Shown here in pieces: positions 1 through 11,688 of a DNA stretch of 64,000 nucleotides. The DNA comes from Epiperipatus broadwayi. Taxonomy: Eukaryota; Onychophora; Udeonychophora; Euonychophora; Peripatidae. Positions within the stretch are counted from its first letter, which is position 1. Every line of letters begins with the position of its first letter. Location: assembly GCA_028023455.1 (NCBI GenBank), contig JAQFVV010000063.1:3283081-3347080 (forward strand). Reading direction: 5' to 3'. The notes beneath the pieces are model-generated. The model did no database searches and was not told the origin of the DNA. It was given only the letters and a program-made list of their open reading frames with translations. The position numbers were made by a program, and so were the translations under genes.

Positions 1-1686
1 ATATTAGGTATATCTGTGTTTAACATTTTATTCTGTAATTAAGGAAATATTGCTCATAGATAGAAAAAAAATAGTTAAATTATGGTATTGAATAATACAT
101 TGAAAAAATTATTCCTAATGAAAGCATAATATGATCTCATAATTTAATATGATAAAATATTTTGCAATATAACATTTATTATGTTATTGATATTTGTTTT
201 ATATTATTGGTTGTTTTCATAGAAGACAAATTTGTATTCGGGATTAACATAGAAGAGAAGTTCATATTCAGGGTTAACGATGTATTGGATCCCCATTTTC
301 TTTATATTGGAAGTTATATTTTATATTGATAGTATTTCTTACTGAAAAAGTGTGTAGTTATAATAGTGTTAGGAAAAGTTTTGTTAATCTTGATACGATT
401 AATAGTGTGTAATTGGTTAACTCTGGTGAGAGGCTAATTATTTAGTAAGTTATTCATTGAACATATGATTAGATAGGTAACCAATAATATTACCATAATT
501 GCTATAAAGTAATAAGCCAGGATAAAAAAAGGTTATTTCATGTCAATGTTAGTGAAGGCATTTAGGTTACATCTATCTTATTTAATTCATTCATTAAGCC
601 TCATTGGATAACACACACTTAAATATTTTATTAAACTATGCATCTAGCAGAATACATCATTTGCATTTTATTATTTTTATAAAAGATTAGGATCTTGTGC
701 CTTCAAAACTGGAAGAAAAGAGAATCATATAAGGTCATAATATTTATGTACAAAACAAATGGCCAATATTATAAATGATTATGTGGTTTAAATAATACCA
801 TGAAATGAAATTTAAAAAAAAGTACTTGAGCATACAATATTTTGATGATATTGGTAAATACATTGAGTAAATCTGTAATTTTTTATTTATTTTATAATTT
901 ATATTTGATATATTTCATTTAAATAATAAATATAATTTAAATAAATTATTAATGTATATTATATATGACTATATTTAAGAAAGATGAATATACAACAAGA
1001 ATCAAAACAATGATATCCTAAGTATTGATGCAAAGTATAGTGAAAGTGTGTTTGATGATATATTAAGGAATTATTGTATTTAAAAAAATAGTAATGATTT
1101 CAAACTTTTTTTAACATATATTTAATGAATGTTTTATAAGAATTATTAATTTTATTTTTTTTAATTTTAAAATTTATAATTATTTGTATTGGATAAAATT
1201 AATAGTGAAAGTAAAAATTGATAAAATACCATAAATAAATTGTTATTTTTAAAACTAAAGTTATTGTCTTGTATCATTATTTTTCCTTTTGAGACTTATC
1301 ATCATATTAATTTTGAAACAATCGCACACAATTTTGTTTAAATAAATATTATTTTATAATAACCTACTTCTGATTAGAATCTATAAATTTTATTTGATCT
1401 TAGTGTATAATCATGTACATTAAAAGCATTTGATCATGACAGTTATTGATAAAAAATAAGATATATAAAAAGAATTGATACATATTTTATTTCGAGATTA
1501 ATAAGCTAAATCAATATTAAGGATTTAATAATGTAATTATACTTAAAGAATTTTATAAGTGGAAAGCAAGTTTATAAATGTATATTTTGGTAATTGTTTA
1601 TAAATGCAAGAATAGCCTAATGGATCTACATATGAAAAAAAAAAATTTTAGTGTCATGAAAATTATATAATATAATTTATAAGTTA
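1..1686. other. AT-rich DNA, nothing recognised
   Basis: No reading frame with coding character, no RNA gene and no clear repeat was found on either strand. The sequence is dominated by A/T runs. Confidence 0.6.
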
Positions 1687-1963
1687 AAAATAATAACAGG
1701 CAAAACTCTCCATACAGTAGTGCCACCATGTGCCAACCAGAGCAATCAATGGATGCCAGAAGGCTTGTGCATAAAATCCCCATCTAGTGCCTACTCATCC
1801 AATATTCCCAGACTAGTTTCTGCACAAGCCTTCTGGCATCCATTGATTACTCTGGTTGGCACAGGGTGGCACTACTATATGGAGAGTTTTGCCTGTTTAA
1901 TAACAGTTATGTGCTAGCATAAGAGATGGTGATCATGTGATGTTTAGTGGTTTAAAATAATAA
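1687..1963. mobile_element. Foldback element, family A (hammerhead family), decayed copy
   Basis: Inverted arms run from CAGGCAAAACTC (1697) to GAGTTTTGCCTG (ending 1895), with long matching inner arms and a loop near 1772-1823. The right side continues to about 1953 with the ATGGTGATCATGTGATG segment that ends other family A copies. A 10-bp direct repeat, AAAATAATAA, lies at 1687-1696 and 1954-1963, but it is low complexity. The minus strand keeps the 3' half of the family hammerhead (GAAACTAGTC then TGGGAATATTGGAT near 1780-1815). The CTGATGA half has been replaced by arm sequence, so no ribozyme is left here. Confidence 0.75.
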
Positions 1964-3036
1964 TTTAAATTTTAATAATTTAAAATTATTAATAAAATTA
2001 TTGTTTTCACTTCTTTGTATATGTTTACTGATATGTGATGGAGTTGAATGGTATGAATAGTATTTCAGGAATAAATGATAATCACATGATTAGAAATTAT
2101 AGATTGCTTGATGAAATCCCAATAAAAGAATTATTCAATATGATTGCTATTATTCTTATAGAAAGTTCAATAGTAAGGGTAAACAAGTTAATTGTAATGC
2201 TATGAGTTTTTCTTTATTTATGAATAATTAACAAATATAATATAATTAAAAATATTAAGGTTGCAATAAGATTATTGTTATTGTTATGATAATATTATTG
2301 ATAGTGGAATCTTAATAAAATCACTCTTATTATTTCACTATCTGGATTAGAATTATTCCAATTATAGAAAAATAATAAACCCTGATAATTTAGAAAAGTG
2401 TTTTTGCATTAAAATGTAAATTTGATTTTAAAGTTATTAAAAGAATAAGATATTATTTGGGAGTATTATTGATTATTAAGTAAGTTAAACATTATTCCTA
2501 GATAATAGAAGATAAATTATTGTTAGTAAAGTTAGTCATTGATTTATTATAAAGTTTCTGAAATAGTTAATATATCATAATATGATCTTAACTAATATTC
2601 AATGCCATTGGATAAGTACTTTGCATGAATCCGGTATTCAATCTCATTACTTTTGTAATTAATCCTAGGTCTCATGAGGGTTTAAATATCATAAGATTTT
2701 GGTTATATTATAAAGTTAAATAAGATTTTATATCCTTAAAACAATATTATTGGTAATATCTTATTGGTTGTTAATTAATTAATTGAAGCTGAGTTAGGTC
2801 TCTTTATTGATAATTATTGATGGTCATCAAATAAATTAACTTTTTAGAAGACAACAATATATACATGTATGTTCTAAAAATACATATGATACAGTATTAT
2901 TTTTTCATTGATTGTTTCTGTTGATGTCTTAATGTATATATGTAATTTTAAAATAAAATTGTATAAATATGTTCATATTGTTGAAATATTTTTAAATAAT
3001 GGAAATTTCTGTTATTTTTATTTTAGAAAAATTCCA
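1964..3036. other. AT-rich DNA, nothing recognised
   Basis: No coding, RNA or repeat signature was seen on either strand. Confidence 0.55.
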
Positions 3037-3630
3037 ATTATAACATAACATTTGACTGTGGTGGAAAAGTTAATGTAAAAATAAGGAAAGTAGAAAAAGT
3101 TATGAGCTTTAATTCCTTAAACATGTATATATTTTCTGTAATAGCTTTGGATTTATATAAAAACTACAACATGTAGAAAACAAATTCTATTTTGAATGCA
3201 AAAATCATTTACAGTATATACAATTTTTTTTGGTCACTATCTTACATCTGACAATCTGACAGGTGACTTTTCTAAAACAAAAATATCAGAAATTTCTATT
3301 TATTTAAAAATATTTCAATAATTACATCTATTAAAAAATTATTAAATTATAACATTTGTCTGTGGTGGAATAATCGAAAGGAAAGTAAGAATAGTTATGA
3401 GCTTTGTCTCCATAAACATCTTTACATTTACTGTAATAGCTTTGACTATATAAAAAGTAGAGCTGCATTTAGAAAAGAAATTCCCTTTTGAATGCACAAA
3501 ATATTTACAGTATACAATTTTCATTGGTCACTGTCTCTTAACATCAGTAGTGTGATTTTTCTCAAATAAAAATAACAGAAATGTTCACTTATTTAAAAAT
3601 ATTTCAACAATTACAGCTGTTAAAATTTAT
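3037..3630. repeat. Diverged tandem direct repeat, two units of about 300 bp
   Basis: Unit 1 (3037 to about 3335) and unit 2 (3346 to about 3630) share a co-linear order of blocks: ATTATAACAT, then CTGTGGTGGAA, GTTATGAGCTTT, TGTAATAGCTTTG, TTTTGAATGCA, TTTACAGTATA, TTGGTCACT, and TATTTAAAAATATTTCAA at the end. The units differ by many substitutions and small indels, so the duplication is old. There is no coding potential. It could be two monomers of a dispersed satellite or two insertions of one non-autonomous element. Confidence 0.75.
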
Positions 3631-3866
3631 GACATTATGTTCATATTGTGTGTGTACGTATGTGTGTATGTATGGAAATTCATTGAAAGAAGTCAGATAA
3701 TGTCAATCAATAATCACAATATATATATATATATGATATCGATTGCAACATACGTACATATGGAGTGTCCAAATTAATACTTTGCTATACAATATTTTTT
3801 TTTTTAATTAATCCTTCATATGTGGACTTATTTTTTAATATAGTAGTTTAATAAATTAATATGTTT

Positions 3867-4055
3867 GTGTTGTAATTATATTGTTGGACTGTTTCCATCA
3901 TATAATATTGTTAAATGTTTTTAGAAAAATTCAAACTTTATTTAAACTTTTCAAATACATTCAAGTGTACTTTGAAAGTTTAAATACGTCTGAATTTTTC
4001 TAAAATTAATATTAGATGATGGAAATAGTCTAGCATATAATTTCAACTACAATAC
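3867..4055. repeat. Small foldback (inverted repeat) element
   Basis: The left arm (from GTGTTGTAATTATA at 3867, with GGACTGTTTCCATCAT and TTTTTAGAAAAATTCA) is complementary to the right arm (TGAATTTTTCTAAAA, ATGATGGAAATAGTC, ending near 4055). The outer part of the right arm reappears at about 12351-12415, so this is a dispersed family. No protein or ribozyme was recognised. Confidence 0.65.
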
Positions 4056-4526
4056 TATCATCATTAACTTTCAGACAAAAACTAATGTTTATGTGTTTGT
4101 GGAAAAATAGAAATATTTTATTGCAGTTTTTATATGTTAAGACAAAAATTTCTTTCACCATATAATCTTAAATGAGACAAAACTCTGGTATACTGTGCAC
4201 AAATAGATTTGTGCTAGCTATGTAGAAAAAGAATTATTAGCACACAAAATAGCTAATTTAAGAAATTATTTATAAAAGCACTATGGCTAAGATCCATAGA
4301 TCATATCCAGCTTTGTCATTTCCGATACTCAAACTTGTCAACTGTTTGGAAAAGAAAACTATTTAATTATTTATTGATTTTTTAATTTATAAATGTAAAA
4401 TGATTGAAAGGTTAGAATTATACCAGTAAATAGTTAATTTTTCCATTTAAACCAGTAATTTAATTAAAAAATATCTGAGCTAAATAAACTAATGTAAAAA
4501 TCAATGGCTAAATTATTCAGTTTATT

Positions 4527-4960
4527 TAATATATAGGGTATATGAGCACAGACTTTCACACGACCCACCACTCTCCTCCACCGTTTCTCATAACACTGAT
4601 ACCCCTGAACACATATATGTTGAAAAGATAGATAATCACCAATATACATATTTCATGCTAAACCAGCAATCATCAGTTGGTCCAGATTACCATCTCCACA
4701 CATATATGCTATAAGTGCTCAGATACATATTAAGATAGCCAAACCTTATACTTTAATAAACAGGCTTCAATCTACTCCACACTCCAACTCTTCAACCGTC
4801 CATCCAATTGAAAATCTGATGATGGAACTCTCAAAGGCCACCCTGAGGCAGAGATTCTTGTCACACCCATGTTGACCTAAGATCAATCTGATCCCTCATG
4901 TACAGGACATAATCCATTTAATGCATATACAAGGGATGGGCAGACATCTCTATTATGAAA
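4527..4960 (-). mobile_element. Family B hammerhead element, single-arm copy
   Basis: A dispersed element that also occurs at 4961-5443, 56465-56800 and 60140-60440. The shared blocks are TATAGGGTATATGAGCACAG, CTTTCACACGACCCACCACT, ACACATATATGTTGAAAAGA, then the hammerhead in minus orientation, then AAGTGCTCAG and TTAAGATAGCCA. Past about 4740 it continues with a segment shared with 56700-56800 (CTTCAATCTACTCC, GAAAATCTGATGATGG). There is no protein-coding capacity. It directly abuts the foldback copy that follows, giving a tandem pair. Confidence 0.75.
4633..4689 (-). ncRNA. Type I hammerhead ribozyme, family B
   Basis: On the minus strand: outer stem I TAATC paired with GATTA, inner stem I CCAA with TTGG, core CTGATGA, stem II TGCT/AGCA closing a GGTTT loop, core GAAA, and stem III ATA..TAT with a two-base loop, followed by A as the cleavage-site base. 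Predicted scission lies between 4643 and 4642, in the triplet AUA. The 10.1/11.1 pair next to stem II is U-U instead of the usual G-C. All catalytic core positions are standard. A short stem III is typical of hammerheads in retroelements, which often cut better as dimers. Confidence 0.83.
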
Positions 4961-5106
4961 TAACTGAAACACACAGGCTTATTATATACCTCTGTTTATA
5001 TATGTAATATATAGGGTATATGAGCACAGACTTTCACACGACCCACCACTCTCCACACTATCTCATAACACTGAACACTTGAACACATATATGTTGAAAA
5101 GATAAA

Positions 5107-5163
5107 TAATCACCAATATACGTGGTTCATGCTAAACCAGCAATCATCAGTTGGTCCAGATTA
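5107..5163 (-). ncRNA. Decayed hammerhead ribozyme, family B left arm
   Basis: Same fold as the copy at 4633-4689, with TAATC/GATTA and CCAA/TTGG stem I, CTGATGA core and TGCT/AGCA stem II. The second core strand is GAAC instead of GAAA, and the stem III palindrome is broken (CCACGTATA). Probably inactive. Confidence 0.7.
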
Positions 5164-5250
5164 CCATCTCTACATATATGTGCTATAAGTGCTCAGATAT
5201 ATATTTAAGATAGCCAAACATATATTGGTGATTATTTATCTTTTCAACAT

Positions 5251-5293
5251 CCAACTGATGATTGCTGGTTTAGCATGAAATACGAATATTGAT
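5251..5293 (+). ncRNA. Hammerhead ribozyme core, family B right arm
   Basis: Plus strand: CCAA (5251-5254), CTGATGA (5255-5261), stem II TGCT/AGCA with GGTTT loop, GAAA (5277-5280), a weak stem III and the AUA triplet ending at 5288, then TTGATG. The inner stem I is CCAA/TTGA. The outer stem I is missing because the flank upstream is the post-cleavage sequence of another monomer, so the unit looks circularly permuted. Confidence 0.68.
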
Positions 5294-5614
5294 GATTATT
5301 TATTTTTTCTTCATATATATGTTCAAGTGTATCAGTGTTATGAGATAGAGTGGAGAGTAGTGGGTCGTGTGAAAGTCTGTGCTCATATACTCTATATATT
5401 ACATATATAGACACAGGTATATAATAAGCCTGTGTTTCAGTTATTAATTTATTTAATTAAAAAAAATTATATAATTTGTTCTTTCCTTATTACTAATACT
5501 TGCTAAATATTTTTTTTTGATATTTAATTTTTTTCTTTAGCCACATGATTAGTTAATAATTTTGTCATTTTTTAATTATTAATATTTTTGATATTTGATA
5601 TCAGTAGTTATTCA

Positions 5615-5775
5615 TTCAAATATCAGCCTTTTAAGCTAATTGTGCATACGCTTTGCAAGTGTTAATAATAAATGAATACTTTCTCACCAATACAAGATAT
5701 AGTATTTATGCAGGAATAAAAGGAATCCTCTTATTCCTACGACTCAAATGCTTATATTTGAGCAAATCTGAAGTA
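5615..5775 (+). mobile_element. Single arm of family D foldback element
   Basis: This matches one arm of the complete foldback at 11196-11674: TTCAAATATCAGCCTTT, AAGCTAATTG, ATAAATGAATACTTTC, GATATAGTATTTATGCAGG, AATAAAAGGAATCC and ATGAGCAAATCTGAAG-like blocks occur in the same order. Only one arm is present. Confidence 0.75.
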
Positions 5776-6299
5776 GTTATTGTGATTTTTTGTTTATATG
5801 ATTACATTTATTTCTAAGATAGTTTGTGGTTTTTCTGATGAAAATTCAAAATTTTTAACTATATAGGACAAAATATCTGGAATACTTCAAATATATGTTA
5901 TCTGACATTTTTTAGGACTTGGTTATGTTAGCAGTAATTTTGAGGGTCCTCTTAGAAACCAAAATTTAGTACCAAATTATTTTTGTCTCTAATCAGAAGA
6001 ATATAAGTTGTTTTGTGAATATAAAAAGAAAAATACTATTGTATTTGAAAACGATCATAGAGTATTTCATCATAGGGAAATAACTACTAAATACTACATT
6101 AGCTGTATATACAGCTGTTATTTTACCTAATTTATTGTATGAAAGTGAGCACAATATAAAAGCATTACAAAGGTTTTATAATGATCATCCCCAATTGCTG
6201 TAGAATCAAAATCAACAAAGCAATATTCAACTACAAAAAAATGAAGACACGAATGCAGAAGCAGCTGTTCGCATCCATTGATTGCTGAAAGACATTAAA

Positions 6300-8225
6300 A
6301 AAGGAGAGAAGGAGATGGGGTAAAATTGCTCCAAACATAAACATCCACAGTTTATTATAGTCAAATGTGATAAGTTGACTTTTAAACTTACTTACAAATT
6401 TGTCCACAAAATAATGTTTTTACCAACAAGCAACATATTAAATTCAAAGGTACTAATAAACGTGCATATGTTAATCATACTAAAATAAATATGCCACTTG
6501 AGATCAGCACTGTTCTGGAGTTGGGCTATAGATTCATTGGGGGACAGTAGAGACATCCAAAGATGGAGGTAATAGCTGACACAGAGGCTGGCCTAATTGA
6601 CAACCCACAAAAAGAGAGGGTCAATGCATGCATTTTCAAAATGATTAGAAATAAACAACTACAATCTAGAGTGCAAGACTGGAGTAGGAAAATTAAAAAC
6701 ACTAAGCAATTTTTTGCTGATGAGGTCACATGCATCAAGAAAGACAAGGGTAATAGATTTGGGTTGATGAATAAAAATGAATACAAAGATAAAATCTGTG
6801 CCCATATTGAGAAACTGAAGTTCAAAAATATTGAAGATTTTAACAACAAACTTAACTGAGACAGGTTTATTTTTACAATTTTGCATGCAAACCATGATAA
6901 AGTTATAGCCAGAGCAGAATATTACCATATTTATTCCTTCTCTTTGACACTCCCTAGGATGTCCATCAATGTAAAATTACACAAGCCTGGTGCACCACTG
7001 AGGCTCATACTGGATTTTGGGGAAGATCACTATTTTAATATAGTGATTTTAGTCCACCAATGCCTAATCAATGCCTTAGCCTTTGGAATGTATACAATTC
7101 ATCATTTCAATTTGTTGACAAAATTAAGAAAGCGGTTATTGAGACACATTTTAAAGTTGCTGCACTTGACATTGCTGAGCTTTATGGCTTTATCAACAGA
7201 AAAGCATCCATTGATATTATCTGCAATGAATTAAGAAATAATGACTGCTCACCTACACGTGGCACATTTATCATTGACTTCCTCATTGGCTTGATGAGAA
7301 CATCCTTGCAGTGTTTGAGGCAAAATAGTTCCACATGAAGAATGCTTGGCTCATAAGTCTCCCCATGAGTGGGATTATTTTTAGCATTGTGCTCAACCGT
7401 TACAAAAAACAAATTATCCCCAAATACTGCAATAACATGCCTAATATGGTCTACACTCAATATGTAGATGACATATTTTTGTTGGGTCTGGAAAACATAA
7501 TTGACAACATTCACAATGACCTCCACATCACTTCAAAATTAATTTTAAATGTTACATGGGAAAATGAGAAGCGTGAGGTCAAATACCTGGACATTCAAAT
7601 ACAAAAGAATCAAACCCATCTTGACTATAGAATGATAAACCACTTGAAATAAGAAGCCATGTTCATCCCAGTTCAAATGCACCACAAGCCCACAAACATG
7701 GGATACAAATGTGGGTATCAATAGAAAAATCAAATAGTTTTACCACAAGCTTAAATTCAACCCAGTCTGCTACTATACATATCTTCTGTAGCTAAAAATT
7801 TAATTTAAATACTTTCCAATGATTTTGAAGTAGGTTTTCATTTGCCTCCTACAACTAATAGACTAATCAACAATACAAAGAACAAAATCGCACCCAAACT
7901 AATCCCCCAAGTCATATACAAGATCACTTGTCTCCAAGAAGATTGCCATGCAATGTACCATAGAGAAACCAAAGCAAACATCACCACCATGGAATCGCAG
8001 CACCAATATATATATATATATATATAATAGAATGTGAACTAAGGCTGATGGCAACTCAATATTTTTCAGAGCATGAAAGAGTCACTGGTCATACCTTCCA
8101 GCTGCCATCAGTTGAGATAATTTGCACTGAGTGCAATGACATGATGCACAAAGTGAAGGAGGCTTGTTTCATTGCAGAAGCCCTACAGTGATCAATAGAA
8201 GAGACACCTGCTTTCTCTAAAAAGT
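6300..8225 (+). mobile_element. Penelope-like retroelement, decayed, with RT and GIY-YIG domains
   Basis: Pieces of one Penelope polyprotein lie in order across several frames. At 6563-6859 is the N-terminal RT region (ADTEA, FKMIRN, IKKDKGNRFGLMNKNEY). At about 6957 comes VKLHKPGAPLRLI, matching the PLE motif of the type KIHKPxxPLRPI. At 7060-7320 is the motif A region with its aspartate kept (ALDIAELYGF). At 7335-7650 are LISLPMSGI and the catalytic motif C YVDDIFL, then VKYLDIQI. At 7842-8030 is the GIY-YIG-type endonuclease start (VIYKITCLQEDC, AMYHRETKANI), interrupted by a (TA)n run, with its tail to about 8210. PLEs copy themselves by target-primed reverse transcription with the RT and the C-terminal nuclease. 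This copy has at least three frame breaks and cannot encode a whole protein. Confidence 0.88.
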
Positions 8226-8479
8226 GAGCCATTTAAATATTATTACATAAATTTGCATACATTACTGTGATATCTACTAATTGTTAGTAAAAAGAGCTAT
8301 GAATATGGGAACATAGAATTCCTGAGCTTATTTATTGTTATACAGCTTTATTAATTGTGTATAAAATGAAAGCTTAGAATAAAACCAATCAATATTTTTA
8401 TCATCTTTCTGGATATGATGTTATTGAGTCCACTATGGTGAAAACATATCTTCATTGATTGGATATATAAAACAAATAA

Positions 8480-8885
8480 ACAATGGAAGATTTCCTAAAA
8501 GGATGTTTTATAGTGAACTTAAGTGTGGGTTTCATGGGAGAAATAGATTACATTTAAATTATAAGGATTATATCAAAGACATTCTAAGAAAAGTGTGGTG
8601 TGAATTTTTTCCATGAAAAAAATGTGGTAGAATACATTTGAGACTTGCAATTAGACATAGGGTTGAAGTATTTCAGAAAGAAAGGTTTTCTGCTGAGGAA
8701 AATAAGAGATCATAAAATATCAAGTAATCAGAAAAATAAACCAGCATGTTGTATGTGTGGATATTTTTGTAGTTTACAGATTGGTTTGTATAGTCATCAC
8801 AAAAGATATTTCTAGAGAAGTTTTTTTCTTTTCTCACCCTCTGTATTTTCTTTATTTTGGAGTTGGAATGACCATACCCATTTTT
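8480..8885 (+). mobile_element. 3' end of a non-LTR retrotransposon with C-terminal zinc finger
   Basis: Translated fragments match the C-terminus common to many LINE polyproteins: a basic segment (ELKCGFHGRNRLHLNYKD, then IRHRVEVFQKERFSAEENK), then a C2H2-type finger CCMCGYFCSLQIGLYSHH ending in a stop near 8815. A 3' UTR-like pyrimidine stretch and GGAGTTGGAATGACC follow. It is 5' truncated with internal stops, as expected for a dead-on-arrival LINE insertion. A GGAACTGGAATGACC segment near 29150 may be another copy of the 3' end. Confidence 0.65.
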
Positions 8886-9455
8886 TGAGTGGTTGTTTAT
8901 TTATTATTATTATTTTAATTAAAAAAACTTTTTATTTTTATTTTTAATATTATTTTCAGAAACATATATTTGAACAATCCTGTCAGTGGGCTGTAAATAT
9001 TGAGACACAAATTAACTCAGGAGTTTTCAGGGTCAAGAAGAGAGAGTTGCTATTAATAATGCTCCATACCAATTAAAACTTAAGAAAATCATGCTGTTAG
9101 CACCCCTATCATGATTGTCAGATTTACCATGCATTACTAAGAGGCTGTACATTATCATTGCCTTCTGAAGTTTGAACATGTAATTCCTTGATAAACCTCT
9201 TTTGATATTTATTTAATAAACTAGATTCTCTGTCAGCATTGTAAAGTAATCCATGTTCATCATAATTATACACTGTAATATTTTGGGCATTGGCCAACTA
9301 TGGCCATGCCCATATTACAAACTCTTTAAATTTAGAATTAATTAATTGATGAGAAAATATTTAATTTTCTGTATATGTTTTATAATAATAATGAATATTT
9401 TTTTAAATATTTTTTTTCATAACATGATAACAAAAAAATTTCAAATATTTTAAAC
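8886..9455. other. AT-rich DNA, nothing recognised
   Basis: The stretch at about 9040-9300 has more balanced composition than its surroundings, but I could not assign it to a gene or a known element. Confidence 0.5.
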
Positions 9456-9749
9456 ATAATTTATAAATAGTCAAAATAAGAGTCATAGATCACATGACCC
9501 TATCTCTTAAGCTTGTAAGTTATAAACAATGAGGATTGCCAATTCCTCTACAAGCTATATGATAAATGCTTAGCCAGAGCCAGCACTCAAAACATCTCTG
9601 TCAGGAACCCCTTCCCAAACCTCTGACCATGGTTTCATGCTTTGGCACTCCTCAGAGAGGTGTCAGGCTAGGTTCAGACACTAGATCTAAGTATTTATCA
9701 TAAAGCTTGTAGAGGAATTGGCAATCCTGATTGTTTATAATTTATAAAT
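9456..9749 (-). mobile_element. Family E foldback hammerhead element with 13-bp target duplication
   Basis: The inverted arms are ACAATGAGGATTGCCAATTC (from about 9525) and GAATTGGCAATCCTGATTGT (to about 9735). The direct repeat ATAATTTATAAAT occurs exactly at 9456-9468 and 9737-9749, giving a 13-bp target duplication around 9469-9736. Between the left duplication and the arm lies a non-palindromic segment of about 50 bp (9469-9520). The central loop holds a hammerhead on the minus strand. No coding capacity. The structure suggests a non-autonomous element inserted by target-primed reverse transcription. Confidence 0.82.
9620..9660 (-). ncRNA. Type I hammerhead ribozyme, family E
   Basis: Minus strand: stem I CCTCT paired with AGAGG, core CTGAGGA, stem II GTGC/GCAT with a CAAA loop, core GAAA, a stem III palindrome (ACCATGGT), and triplet GUC. 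Predicted scission is between 9625 and 9624. Every core position fits the consensus (N7 is G). The family differs in sequence from B and C but shares the short self-complementary stem III. The ORF-free context supports an RNA role. Confidence 0.82.
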
Positions 9750-9908
9750 GTTTGTACAAAACAGAAAAAAAAACTATAAAATCAGATAAATATTTTTTTG
9801 TTCTCTCTCTTCAACAATTATAATTAATTACCAATTTGGTTTTAGTTTCTGAAAAAGTACTGAGATGAAAAAATTTGTCTTTTCAGTAAGTAATGAAAAT
9901 TAAGTCAA

Positions 9909-10011
9909 GTATTGATGGTCTAGTGGTTGGCATAGCTACCTTCCAAGTGGCTGACCCAGGTTAGCTTCCTGGTCAATGCATTTGACCGATGAATAAATAA
10001 ATGAATAAATT
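9909..10011 (+). repeat. tRNA-Gly-derived SINE
   Basis: The head resembles a tRNA-Gly(UCC), with a box A like TGGTCTAGTGG and an anticodon region TACCTTCCAAG. Box B is decayed (GGTTAGCTTCC). A CATTTGACCGATG tail follows, then (AATAAATG)n. The copy at 21409-21502 shares the tRNA part and the CATTTGAC that follows it, which makes this a SINE family and not an isolated tRNA gene. Confidence 0.78.
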
Positions 10012-11181
10012 TGTCTCTTCAGAGACGAATGAAAAGTTTACTGATCAATTTTGATTTTAACTTTTTAATAGAGATAAAATACAAAAAATTTTGTTTGTAA
10101 CGTTATTTTTATAAAACAGGAAGGTATTTTAAGATTTTGGTAAATTTTATTTTAATTAACAAAAGCTTTTTTATTTCTCTCCAAAAGAAAATACAGTGCT
10201 GTCAAAATCGATGTAATTAACTGATTATCTTGTTTTTCTTTTGTCATAAAAAAACAAATAGAAGGGATTTTTTTTACTTATTTTGTAATTAAAAATAACA
10301 AAGATGGGAAATAACAATTTAAAATAAAATAGACTTAATTGGTCAGCGTTTAATTTGATTATATGGTAGAGAAGATTGTGATCAGTTGGACACAGAATTG
10401 TTCCAAAAATAGGGGTGTACATAAATCATTTACCTCCATATAGCCAGCTCACTAAAAAAAATGCAAAAAAGAAGAAAAATACTCTTGAAGTAAGCTGCAA
10501 CAAATTCTGTCTCTGCCCAAGAGCATGAGTATCTCTATTAAATTATACAATTGCAAAATGAATAAATTTAGCTTCTGAAACCTGAAAATATTCTACTATA
10601 AAATAGAAAAAATTACCTGGGTAAATTAGCATGGAATTTAGAAACCTTGAAGAAGAAAACCCATATGGAAAAGTGTCAAAAAGAAACTAAAAAAATAAAA
10701 CCATGATTAAAAATATTCTCTTTAATGTGCACATTATATTTAAATTTATAAAAAAGTTTTTAATTTAAATAACAATTGATAATTAATATTGTTATTAAGT
10801 ATTTTAAATTAGAACATGGTTTTTTAATTCGTTTGATTTTTATCTTCAAAATTATATAAAAGGTTTTTACAGAATTTAATTTTCATTATATTTAAGATTT
10901 TTTTTTTTTTGAAACATGCTTTTTTATTCATTTGATTTTCCCTCCAAAACTACATAAAGGATAACTGATTTAAAAGATCCTTATCTCTGATTGTAGAAAA
11001 AATCTTCCCCCCAACTTTTATTTATAAGAAAATAACTTAATGAAAGCAAAAGCTAATTAATTTAAATAAATTCAGATCATTTTTTAAAAATATGAAACTA
11101 TATTTTTGATAAAAATGTAAACTTAAATTATCATATGATGTCATTTAAAATTTTTATTATTATTAATAATCAGTTACTGTA
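10012..11181. other. AT-rich DNA, nothing recognised
   Basis: Poly-A and poly-T runs, with no coding or structural signature identified. Confidence 0.55.
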
Positions 11182-11688
11182 TTAAATAATTGTTTTATTA
11201 CATTCAAATATCAGCCTTTCAAGCTAATTGAGCACGTGCCTTTTGAGAGTGTTAAATAAATGAATACTTTCCTCTTCAATCCAAGATATAGTATTTATGC
11301 AGGAATAAAAAGGATCCACTTATTCCCATGACTCAAATTCTTTTATATGAGCAAATCTGAAGAACTGTTGAGGAGAGTGTGAGTAGAATTCTCATTTTAA
11401 ATTACTATTTACTATGTTTTTTGACTGAATGACCTTGGTGAAATTGCCTAGAATTTACTAAACGTCATTCTTACTGAAACTTAATTATGAGTAAATAAGC
11501 TGAGTCATGGGAATAAGAGGATCCTTTTTATTCCTGCATAAATACTATATCTTGGATTGAAGAGGAAAGTATTCATTTATTTAACACTCTCAAAAGGTGC
11601 ATGCTCAATTAGCTTGAAAGGCTGATATTTGAATGTAATATAATTGTAAACATGGCGCTAGATCAAATAATTGCTTAAATAATTGTTT
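11182..11688. mobile_element. Family D foldback element with 14-bp target duplication
   Basis: The long inverted arms are ATTACATTCAAATATCAGCC (from 11197) and GGCTGATATTTGAATGTAAT (to about 11639), with more than 150 bp of pairing. The direct repeat TTAAATAATTGTTT occurs exactly at 11182-11195 and 11675-11688. Past the right arm there is an unpaired tail with ACATGGCGCTAGATCAAATA, resembling the tail of the palindrome at 55493-55642. The centre holds a CTGAATGACC..GAAA string that may be a ruined hammerhead. A single arm also occurs at 5615-5775. Confidence 0.85.

Larger units (their letters stand above)
4961..5443. mobile_element. Family B foldback element with paired hammerheads
   Basis: A complete palindromic element. 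The left end TAACTGAAACACACAGGC and the right end GCCTGTGTTTCAGTTA are inverted copies, followed inward by matching arms (TATATAGGGTATATGAGCAC against GTGCTCATATACTCTATA). The left arm carries a minus-strand hammerhead and the right arm a plus-strand one, so the two ribozymes face each other. No target duplication is obvious beyond the TAACTGAAAC ends. Such head-to-head arrangements of pseudo-LTRs are known in Penelope-like elements. Confidence 0.8.

Noticed and set aside
6526-6928. Minus-strand frames of 107 and 89 codons
   Set aside because: Antisense to the Penelope RT fragments, which match known motifs.
11415-11450. Possible hammerhead in the centre of foldback family D (CTGAATGACC..GG..GAAA)
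   Set aside because: The core has an extra base (CTGAATGA), stem II is two pairs and no stem I or cleavage triplet is supported. Not counted as a ribozyme.
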